From positions 1 to 15,485 of the forward strand of contig JAAZDH010000057.1 in NCBI GenBank assembly GCA_012512865.1: a DNA stretch of 15,485 bases, written 5' to 3'. Origin of the DNA: Clostridiaceae bacterium (GTDB lineage: Bacteria; Bacillota; Clostridia; Acetivibrionales; DUMC01). Numbering within the stretch: the first letter of the stretch is position 1; each line of letters starts with the position of its first letter. Below the pieces are notes generated by a model. It had not been told where the DNA came from and searched no databases. It saw only the letters and a list, made by a program, of their open reading frames with translations. Below, one piece after another: positions 1 through 6,492 of the stretch. The position numbers and the translations under genes were made by a program.

Positions 1-2586
1 ACCATTCACGGTCCTGTCCGAAGGGTTAAACAGCCTCAAAACAATTGAATCCCTTTGTTCAGCCTTTTTTACAGCATAAAGAATTAAGGGTCGGCTTACT
101 TCGAGTAATCCCTGCTGCAATGGTAAGGTTCCATCCTGTACTGCCGAATTCTGTGCAACTTTCATGGGAAGCCTATATGCAAGGGAATGCTCGTAAATAC
201 CAAGCAGGGAGTTGCCTTCAAAAGGCAACACGGCATATTCAAATACATGCTCTCCCAGGCACTGGCTCCCATGCTGGGTCTTGTCTACAGTCTTCAGCTT
301 GGGTATCAACATCTTGTAACATCTTAAAAGAGTAATAGCTATTGTCTTGTCCTTGTCATCGATAACTTCATACTCGGGAAGACCTTTATTCAATATCGCC
401 AAGCCATCCTTCCCATCCGTAACGGCTGTAAATCCTCTTTGAGGGAAAGTGGTATATCCTTGTTCAAACCATCCCGATGTATCCCTGGCCTTAATTTCCC
501 TTTTTACTATATGAAATGGCGCTTCCGCGTAGGAATACTCCACATCAAGCCCTGTAGGAAACAAAACCCTGAGCCTGTGATCCATGACACTATTGTTTAC
601 TATTGTTTTGAAAGACACCCACGGCGACCCTTTTGCGAGCGAAGCGGTAGTCTTTATGGCGAGCTCCACGGTGTCTTCTGACCGTCTGTCCGCATCAGCG
701 CAACAGGGTACCTCCAAAAAAAGTTCCACCGTGATACTGCTTGTAATTTCTCCCTTTGTCATGCTTATCCGCGGGTATCCCGCGGGTTTCCTTACTATCC
801 TGTCTGACTTGGGAACTTTACGGGTCCAGGGATCACCAACCTCTCCGCCATCCTCGAACATGTTAAGGTTGGTATACATACGCCCCGTCTTAAGGTTCCT
901 GATGTTAAATGTACCGTCTTCGGCATTGGCCGTTACGGAGAGGTATTCGTTTTCCAGGCAAAAGCCCCTGTCACATTCCTCATCGGTACTTACTTTTGTA
1001 TTGCAGCTTTCGACTGCAAATACCTTGTAACCCATCGGGGGCACTTGCGATGCATAGAACTGGACTGGAAGCCTGGTCATCTTGTATATACATGGAACAT
1101 CCTTTGGCCTATGGATTAGCACCCGGTGCGCAAAAGGCTCCGAATCTACCTGGAGGGGCACCTCCTCTCCCCCGGGTCCTATTATGCGTATGGGATAGTT
1201 CAGTACGCCTTCCGGAAGATCTATATAAGTTTTCACCGTTTCGCTTCTTACATATGGAAGCGGATTGTATACTGTAAGCAGAACTGCATCCTTCGTAAAG
1301 GCTTTACCGGATATATTAGATGTTATATTAAAAAGTGCCTTGGTCAAGATGGTATCCGATATTTCTTCTATCTGCCTGAAATAATACTCCATATCAGCAT
1401 GGACTATGTCTTGACTGCACCCTGATATGCTATCATGTGCCTGGTTCCACAGCAGGTATTTCCATGCAAGTTCAAGCATACGCGATGGATAATCCCCTCC
1501 CATGGTCCAAGAGAATACGGAAAAAGGTTCAGCCCAGTTTATAAGCTTTCTTTCAGCATTATCATTCATCTGCTTTAAGTATATACGTGATGATATGCCT
1601 GCACCCAAAAGGTTAACCTGGACGCCATATTTGGCGCTTGTTCTCATCTCCCCGCGGTAAACTTCATACCGTGCCTGCACCTCCAGGAGCTTACGCGCAA
1701 AATCTTCAAGGGTCGTATGATAAAAGCTTACCCCATGTTTCGAAGCAACCTTGTTCATATCTTCCAGCAATTTTATGAGTAAGGGTTGTGGTTCTGTACT
1801 ATCCACACCGTCTATAATAAGGAAAGTATCCATTACCGAATCCTTCATTTCGACCTCTATGAGTTTTTTAATATCTTGTTCCAGGGATGCCTTGTCCCTG
1901 CCTTCATACGGATGCGACTGGTAGTAAAGGTCCTTCCATGTGCGGTCGTCATCCAAACGAAACGCGCCTTCTCCCATGCTCCAGCTTAATTCCCTATCAT
2001 AAAACTGCCTGCTCTTGTAGTAGTTGCTTGCTACACAGTGAAATAAGGACATCCTCCCATACTCAGGAGTAAATATATAAGTAGTTGCCCTCGACCCGTC
2101 CGGCGCTTCCCATATAAATTCCTTCTTTAGGATGGTTCTGTCCGCACCCCTGTAGAAAAGTATGGTATTTATACCAAAGCCCCCATATACCTGCGGTAGC
2201 TGTGCAATCTGCCCATGTCCCGTGGGAGTATAGCCGACCTTCATAACTTTTCCGAACTCCTTGGCTATTTTATGTCCCAGGAGCAGATTTCTTACGATAG
2301 GCTCTCCGCCGACGGAATGCAACTCGGGAAGGGTATACCAGGGGCCTACTATTATGCGTCCTTCCTTTATGAACTTCTCAAGGGTTTCCCTCTTCTCCGG
2401 TCTTATAGCTAAATAGTCTTCAAGCACAACTGTTTGAGCATCAAGATGATAATACTTGAATTCGGGATATGCGTCCAGTATATCGAGCAGGTTGTCCATA
2501 AGCTCCACCAGCATCGCCCTGGTTTGCTGGAATGAAAATCTCCATTCCCTGTCCCAGTGAGTCGAAGATACCACGCAAACTTCCAT
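1..2586 (-). CDS. GH38 alpha-mannosidase-like protein, C-terminus cut by window edge
   Basis: This frame is open from ATG at 2586 to the left edge (862 codons, no stop), so the C-terminus is missing. GH38 enzymes are zinc-dependent retaining alpha-mannosidases. The N-terminus carries HWDREW with the zinc ligands H10 and D12. A second conserved block reads GYTPTGHGQIAQLPQ (about residues 118-132), and the NQAHDSISG block contains the ligand H384. An RGEM block near 311 and an ISSRIYLKQ block near 331 match the middle region, followed by a beta-sandwich-like C-terminal half. In canonical members the second block is GYxPDxFGHxxQLPQ, with Asp as nucleophile and zinc ligand; here that position is T122 (codon 2221-2223). 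Standard alpha-mannosidase activity is therefore uncertain. There is no signal peptide, so it is probably cytoplasmic. The SD-like AAGGAAGTGAT precedes the start, and the gap from the URO-D gene is 38 bp, suggesting co-transcription. Family is confident; substrate is not. Confidence 0.88.
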   Translation of the reverse strand, partial: MEVCVVSSTHWDREWRFSFQQTRAMLVELMDNLLDILDAYPEFKYYHLDAQTVVLEDYLAIRPEKRETLEKFIKEGRIIVGPWYTLPELHSVGGEPIVRNLLLGHKIAKEFGKVMKVGYTPTGHGQIAQLPQVYGGFGINTILFYRGADRTILKKEFIWEAPDGSRATTYIFTPEYGRMSLFHCVASNYYKSRQFYDRELSWSMGEGAFRLDDDRTWKDLYYQSHPYEGRDKASLEQDIKKLIEVEMKDSVMDTFLIIDGVDSTEPQPLLIKLLEDMNKVASKHGVSFYHTTLEDFARKLLEVQARYEVYRGEMRTSAKYGVQVNLLGAGISSRIYLKQMNDNAERKLINWAEPFSVFSWTMGGDYPSRMLELAWKYLLWNQAHDSISGCSQDIVHADMEYYFRQIEEISDTILTKALFNITSNISGKAFTKDAVLLTVYNPLPYVRSETVKTYIDLPEGVLNYPIRIIGPGGEEVPLQVDSEPFAHRVLIHRPKDVPCIYKMTRLPVQFYASQVPPMGYKVFAVESCNTKVSTDEECDRGFCLENEYLSVTANAEDGTFNIRNLKTGRMYTNLNMFEDGGEVGDPWTRKVPKSDRIVRKPAGYPRISMTKGEITSSITVELFLEVPCCADADRRSEDTVELAIKTTASLAKGSPWVSFKTIVNNSVMDHRLRVLFPTGLDVEYSYAEAPFHIVKREIKARDTSGWFEQGYTTFPQRGFTAVTDGKDGLAILNKGLPEYEVIDDKDKTIAITLLRCYKMLIPKLKTVDKTQHGSQCLGEHVFEYAVLPFEGNSLLGIYEHSLAYRLPMKVAQNSAVQDGTLPLQQGLLEVSRPLILYAVKKAEQRDSIVLRLFNPSDRTVNG

Positions 2587-2624
2587 AATTATCACTTCCT
2601 TTATTGCATCTTTCAATGAATGCT

Positions 2625-3557
2625 TTATTTATTGAGCGATAGCATATATTCATAATTTTCAAGGGGGATACCCTTGAAAATGGTATTGCTTGAACTGAAA
2701 ATGTAGCCTTTTCTTCCCCCATGCTTAAGGGCATACAGCACTCCCTTTTTTATCTCTTCTAAAGGACCTGTCTGAAGTACCGCACAGCTTACATTTCCCA
2801 TGAGGCAAATCCTGTCGCCATATTTTGCTTTAACCTCAGCAATATCAACACCTGCCATAGGATCCAGGCTATGAAGGCAGTCTATACCTGTATCTACCAG
2901 TTGGTCGATAATAGGCATTATATTTCCGTCGGTATGCTTTACCGTAAAAGCGCCAGCTTTTTTAAAAACTGATACTTGTTTCTCAAGGAAAGGTGCCACA
3001 AATTCGTGGAACATGTACGGTGAAAAGAATGGACCGCTGTTGAAGCAGTAGTCAGAGGTCATGAAAATAACGTCGGCACCATATTCAATAAGCTTGAGTC
3101 CCTCTTCTATAGCCCAGTCGCACCTTCTTTTCAATTCATCCAGGTAGCCGTCCCTGTCGTCGGCTATACGGTACGATATTTCCTCGACCCTGTTACCATC
3201 CGGTATCCGTTCGGTACCGTCCACAAAGCCGGTTAATAGGTAATCATCTTTTGCACCCTTTTCTTTCAACAGGGAGTAAACGTCTTTGTGCCTATAAAAC
3301 GGTTTATCTGGTACTATACGGATGCATTGTATCATACATGTATTGAATCGCCGTGCCAGGGCAATAACGTCCTCGACGTACGATTGGATTTCGGAATCAT
3401 CATCCTGTTTATCCCTGTTTGCATGAAAATACTTGTGATCTCTATAAGGCCTGCCTATAGCTTGTTCCCAAAGCTGTATATCCATTTCCATATGCGGCGG
3501 TGTACCCTCATAATCAAGATTTTTCAGGGCTCTTATAGCTTTTTCCTTTTCTGTCAT
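2625..3557 (-). CDS. Uroporphyrinogen decarboxylase (URO-D) superfamily protein
   Basis: A 310-residue URO-D-like TIM-barrel protein. The family includes HemE and the corrinoid or coenzyme M methyltransferases MtaA/CmuA, but also many uncharacterised members found beside sugar-utilisation genes. Visible landmarks are MTEKEKAIRALKN at the N-terminus, HTDGN at 208-212, GIDCLHSLDPMAGVDI near 224-239, YGDRICLMGNVSCAVL near 246-261, and GYIFSSSNTI near 284-293. In MtaA-type enzymes the motif is HxC with a later Cys, together binding zinc. Here the Cys is D210 and the later block is Ser-rich, so a zinc methyltransferase role is unlikely. It is also unlikely to be HemE, given its context and divergent N-terminus. 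I chose ATG at 3557 because GAGGGGGG lies 7 nt upstream. A GTG at 3587 with GGAGAGG upstream would add 10 residues. It is followed closely by the GH38-like gene. Superfamily is confident; reaction unknown. Confidence 0.85.
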   Translation of the reverse strand: MTEKEKAIRALKNLDYEGTPPHMEMDIQLWEQAIGRPYRDHKYFHANRDKQDDDSEIQSYVEDVIALARRFNTCMIQCIRIVPDKPFYRHKDVYSLLKEKGAKDDYLLTGFVDGTERIPDGNRVEEISYRIADDRDGYLDELKRRCDWAIEEGLKLIEYGADVIFMTSDYCFNSGPFFSPYMFHEFVAPFLEKQVSVFKKAGAFTVKHTDGNIMPIIDQLVDTGIDCLHSLDPMAGVDIAEVKAKYGDRICLMGNVSCAVLQTGPLEEIKKGVLYALKHGGRKGYIFSSSNTIFKGIPLENYEYMLSLNK

Positions 3558-3624
3558 GCCCTTACCCCCCTCATAGGCTGCATTCACTAATCCTCTCCAG
3601 TATTAGTACATTATTACCTTCCTA

Positions 3625-3795
3625 TTAATATGGCATGCTTGCTTTAACAGCATCAAAAAAATAAATATTATCCTCGACATTCACCGTATGAATGGAATCT
3701 TTACATACTTCATCGAACAGGTTTAAGCAACCCGTATTGACTGTTGAACCCCGGCTATAACAATACGCCAGGTTTTTTTCACTGCTGTCATTCAC
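3625..3795 (-). CDS. Small orphan ORF, 56 codons, hypothetical or gene remnant
   Basis: This GTG-started frame of 56 codons lies in the 296 bp gap between the racemase-like and URO-D genes. It begins MNDSSEKNLAYCYSRG and ends NIYFFDAVKASMPY. Its codons resemble those of the neighbours and it has no internal stop. However, the upstream DNA is A/T-rich with no Shine-Dalgarno sequence, and an in-frame TAA sits five codons before the GTG. It could be the surviving C-terminal piece of a deleted gene, a small unrecognised protein, or chance. I do not recognise a family. The 15 bp tandem repeat immediately upstream hints at past rearrangement. Confidence 0.25.
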   Translation of the reverse strand: MNDSSEKNLAYCYSRGSTVNTGCLNLFDEVCKDSIHTVNVEDNIYFFDAVKASMPY

Positions 3796-3806
3796 TTTTG
3801 TAATTT

Positions 3807-3836
3807 TTTAAGTTTCTATTCTTTAAGTTTCTATTC
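3807..3836. repeat. Perfect tandem 15 bp direct repeat
   Basis: The 15-mer TTTAAGTTTCTATTC occurs twice head to tail (3807-3821 and 3822-3836), starting 17 bp beyond the end of the racemase-like gene. It has no obvious hairpin potential and no other copy was noticed in the window. It may be a replication-slippage duplication or a small binding site. Confidence 0.8.
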
Positions 3837-3853
3837 GTAAAATATCATTTTGC

Positions 3854-4513
3854 TCACAAATTAAGCATTTCCTTAATTCTCATAACTCCAAGTTTTGGGC
3901 TGGTAAGCACAGGTACCTTTATATCCTTGAGCAGCGGAAGCAGCACAATCATACTACCCTGGGCAAGAACTATAACATCGGCACTTTGGGTTTCTTTTTC
4001 TATAACTTCCAGTACCATGTCGTTGTGCTTATCCTTATTTCCTTCCTTGGTGAGAGCATCGAATGCACCCTCTACTAAACACTTTTTTATTTTTACTCTC
4101 TTACCCATTCGATAAGCCGTGTCTTCAATTAATCTAACGCTAGGACAAAGGGTTGTGGGAACAGTGGCAACAACAGATATATTGCCGCCTATTTTTACAG
4201 CCTCCTCAGCCATAGGTTCATCTATCTTAAGGTATGGTATCTTGAGCATTTTGCGAGCTACATCAACAGCTTCGCCAACCGAAGAACACTGGTTAAGAAT
4301 AAGATCCACTCCCATATCCTGTGCTTCAACGGCATAAGCACAGACCCTTCGGATAACCCCTTCGGTAAGCCCTCCATTCTCAAGAACCTCCGGAAGCAAG
4401 CTATCGTCTACTATATTTATCATCTTCACCGATGGGATTATTTCTTTAAACAACTCTTTTAGGGCATCAACAGAAACAAAACTGGTATGTATTACAGCAA
4501 CTCTCTTCTTCAT
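3854..4513 (-). CDS. Aspartate/glutamate racemase superfamily protein
   Basis: A 219-residue protein of the Asp/Glu/hydantoin racemase fold, which normally interconverts or cleaves C-alpha-acid substrates using two Cys residues. The N-terminal strand MKKRVAVIHTSF and the LILNQCSSVGEAVD block (Cys at residue 76) fit the first catalytic half. ISVVATVPTTLCPSVRLI lies near 112-129. In the second half, the usual GC(T) motif is replaced by VLAQGSM near 182-188, so the second catalytic Cys is absent. C123 is not at that position. The start at 4513 is preferred because GGGGGT lies about 8 nt upstream and it leaves a 28 bp gap. The longer frame from 4591 would add 26 unlike residues and overlap the AraC gene. 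It probably shares a transcript with the regulator. The fold is fairly sure; racemase activity is doubtful. Confidence 0.8.
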   Translation of the reverse strand: MKKRVAVIHTSFVSVDALKELFKEIIPSVKMINIVDDSLLPEVLENGGLTEGVIRRVCAYAVEAQDMGVDLILNQCSSVGEAVDVARKMLKIPYLKIDEPMAEEAVKIGGNISVVATVPTTLCPSVRLIEDTAYRMGKRVKIKKCLVEGAFDALTKEGNKDKHNDMVLEVIEKETQSADVIVLAQGSMIVLLPLLKDIKVPVLTSPKLGVMRIKEMLNL

Positions 4514-4541
4514 CGGTCCTACCCCCGAAATAAAATATCTC

Positions 4542-5417
4542 TTATATAATTCGAACTTTGTAATTGTCGGCGATACCGTCAATAAGTTCAAGGAATATAT
4601 TGTCTTTTTTCCTGTGCCTATACTCTTGTGGAGACATTCCTACCTTCTTTTTAAAAAACCTGCTGAAATAATGAAGGCTTTGGAACCCGAGAGCATTCGC
4701 GATTTGCGAAATATTCATATCGGAATAGAGTATATACTCCTTTGCCTTATGAAGCTTGTAGTTATTTATATACTGTCCGGGAGAGATATTGTACGTTTCC
4801 TTGAAGGCCGTACAAAAGTGGGCTTCACTGAACCCAAAATGCTTTGCAAGTTCAGATATTTTGATCTTGGTTTCTATATTGTCATTAATATGTTTTATAA
4901 CTTTATCGAATATTCCCTTCCCGCAAGGCAAACGAACACTACAATTATCTTCCCCGTTTTCACCATCATTTTTTTCCGTGGCTAAATATTTTCTTAGTAT
5001 TATCAGTATAACACCCATAAATTTGTTGTTTATGACATCCCGGTAGAACATTTCTTTCCTTGATGCTTCTTGCACAAGTTCCATCAGTATTATAGGAATG
5101 CTTGGGTCTACATCCTTCAACTGGTGCGGAATTTTGGAGAGCATTCTAATAATATTGGTGTCGGAAGGAATGAATTTAATCTCGATGGTCTGAAAGCAGC
5201 AATCATCCCTGGCAATAATTGAATGCTCAATTCCTGTAGGCACAATATAAAGCTCACCTTCTTTTACCTGGTACATTACCCTGTCAATTTCCAGTTTCCC
5301 ACTACCCTTTGATATATAGAATAAATGGAAAAAATCGTGTGTATGCCTTTCTACCAGGTACCCGGGTAAATATTTGATCTTTACAAACCGGTAAACGTTT
5401 AAATCAAAGTGGAACAT
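4542..5417 (-). CDS. AraC-family transcriptional regulator with N-terminal cupin domain
   Basis: A 291-residue regulator. The N-terminal part (about 10-90) is an AraC-type cupin sensor, with HTHDFFHLFYISKGSG near 25-40 and PTGIEHSI near 60-67. The C-terminal part (about 170-272) is the double helix-turn-helix DNA-binding domain. Its first HTH includes KISELAKHFGFSEAHF. The second includes ISQIANALGFQSLHYFSRFF, ending in KKKVGMSPQEYR, the typical AraC/XylS signature. Such proteins usually bind a sugar through the cupin domain and activate adjacent transport and catabolic genes. The start ATG at 5417 has AAGGGGG about 8 nt upstream. A near-consensus promoter lies immediately upstream, with a pair of direct repeats between the promoter and the start codon, suggesting autoregulation. 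It likely controls the surrounding uptake and hydrolase genes; the inducer is unknown. Confidence 0.93.
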   Translation of the reverse strand: MFHFDLNVYRFVKIKYLPGYLVERHTHDFFHLFYISKGSGKLEIDRVMYQVKEGELYIVPTGIEHSIIARDDCCFQTIEIKFIPSDTNIIRMLSKIPHQLKDVDPSIPIILMELVQEASRKEMFYRDVINNKFMGVILIILRKYLATEKNDGENGEDNCSVRLPCGKGIFDKVIKHINDNIETKIKISELAKHFGFSEAHFCTAFKETYNISPGQYINNYKLHKAKEYILYSDMNISQIANALGFQSLHYFSRFFKKKVGMSPQEYRHRKKDNIFLELIDGIADNYKVRII

Positions 5418-5443
5418 GGAATTGCCCCCTTTACTTTTTTAGT

Positions 5444-5461
5444 AATTCCGTGCAATTCCGT
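5444..5461 (-). promoter_or_regulatory. Candidate operator: two ACGGAATT direct repeats
   Basis: On the minus strand the sequence ACGGAATTGCACGGAATT contains two identical octamers whose starts are 10 bp apart, about one helical turn. They lie just downstream of the predicted -10 box of the AraC gene, near or after the expected transcription start. Same-face repeats are a plausible AraC-type half-site arrangement, and binding here would be expected to repress its own gene. Functional assignment is inference. Confidence 0.45.
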
Positions 5462-5468
5462 TAATACC

Positions 5469-5497
5469 ATTATACCGCATATACTACCAGGCGTAAA
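5469..5497 (-). promoter_or_regulatory. Predicted sigma-A-type promoter for the AraC-family regulator
   Basis: On the minus strand, TTTACG (5497-5492, 4 of 6 matches to TTGACA) is followed by a 17 bp spacer and a perfect TATAAT (5474-5469). The -10 box lies about 50 bp upstream of the regulator start codon. This is the best promoter-like match I found in the intergenic regions, and it suggests the regulator and downstream genes can be transcribed separately from the aldolase and transporter block. Confidence 0.65.
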
Positions 5498-5528
5498 TAA
5501 TTACTTTGCTGCGCCGTGTAAACCAACC

Positions 5529-6467
5529 TCATACAATTTTTATTTCCTCCTCTGGATTAAGAAACAAGTCGTATTTATCTTTTATACTTTTCACAAATTC
5601 GGAAATCATTGCTTCCTCTTCTTCGGTCAAGGGTTCACAAGGCAAAGTCACTTGTTTGCTGGAAAATCCTAGCAAACTTATGGCATATTTAGCTGCACTT
5701 GTAGCATTAAGAGCCATACTAAGTATCTTGTTGACCCTGGATACGATATCCTGCATGAGTATAGTTCTTTTTATATCTTTCGCAGCTGCAACCCTATACA
5801 GCTTTTTAAAGATTTCAGGAAAAAGCGGCGCAAGGACCGGCACCATTCCATCCGCACCCATCAGTATACTTACACCACTGATTTCGGTTATACCCTGGAA
5901 GACTTTAAAACCAGTATCCCTAAAGTAGCTAAGGCATTTCTGGAACTGGATAATAGAACCGCTACTGTCCTTCAACCCAATAATATTTTCTATTTTTGAC
6001 AATTCCATGACTATTTCCGGCGTTATATTCACTTGTGTAAATAAAGGAATGTTGTAAATCATTATCTTCAGGTTTGTTTTATTTGCCACTTCTTCAAAGT
6101 GCCTTACCACCTCCTGTTGACAGGAATTGCGTATATAAAAGGCCGGGGTAATAACCGCTACTTCTCCGCCCATTTGTTCAAGCGCTTTTATATTATCTAT
6201 AACCCTACGGGTACTGGTATCCATCACCCCGCATAGAACGGGTATCTTGCCACCTATTTCGTCCAGGGCTATTTTTATAGCCCTGTTTCTTTGTTCCTGG
6301 GTCAGGCTCATGGTCTCTCCATTGGAACCCGCTACAAAAACTGCATCAAGCCCGCTCTCTACGCAATGGTTTAAAAGCCTTCTAAATCCTTTTTCATCCA
6401 CATCTTCGTTTTCTTTAATAGGAGTAATTATCGGTGCTATAATACCCTTTATTCTTCTTATATCCAT
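5529..6467 (-). CDS. DapA/NanA-family class I aldolase (Schiff-base lyase)
   Basis: A 312-residue member of the dihydrodipicolinate synthase / N-acetylneuraminate lyase superfamily, whose members form a Schiff base with a 2-keto acid, typically pyruvate. The signatures are GSNGE (47-51), the catalytic Tyr138 in YNIP, and the Schiff-base Lys166 in IIGLKDSSG. After YNIP the sequence reads LFTQVNIT, resembling NanA-like lyases and lacking the Arg that follows YNVPS in lysine-biosynthetic DapA. A role in cleaving a sugar-derived 2-keto acid (sialic acid-like or 2-keto-3-deoxy sugar acid) fits better than lysine synthesis. Context agrees: it follows the second propeller hydrolase by 25 bp. ATG at 6467 has AGGAAGG 7 nt upstream. 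Superfamily is certain; substrate unresolved. Confidence 0.9.
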   Translation of the reverse strand: MDIRRIKGIIAPIITPIKENEDVDEKGFRRLLNHCVESGLDAVFVAGSNGETMSLTQEQRNRAIKIALDEIGGKIPVLCGVMDTSTRRVIDNIKALEQMGGEVAVITPAFYIRNSCQQEVVRHFEEVANKTNLKIMIYNIPLFTQVNITPEIVMELSKIENIIGLKDSSGSIIQFQKCLSYFRDTGFKVFQGITEISGVSILMGADGMVPVLAPLFPEIFKKLYRVAAAKDIKRTILMQDIVSRVNKILSMALNATSAAKYAISLLGFSSKQVTLPCEPLTEEEEAMISEFVKSIKDKYDLFLNPEEEIKIV

Positions 6468-6492
6468 CCCATTACCTTCCTCGTAAATTTTT

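Noticed and set aside
584..1030. Plus-strand open frames of 120-150 codons under the GH38-like gene
   Set aside because: They are antisense to a continuous 862-codon frame with clear GH38 motifs.
2441..2734. 97-codon minus-strand frame across the URO-D/GH38 junction
   Set aside because: It overlaps two well-supported genes in another frame and its sequence resembles no family; it is a shadow frame.
4514..4591. Longer N-terminus for the racemase-like protein
   Set aside because: The extension overlaps the AraC gene, has no family similarity, and a good SD stands before the internal ATG at 4513.
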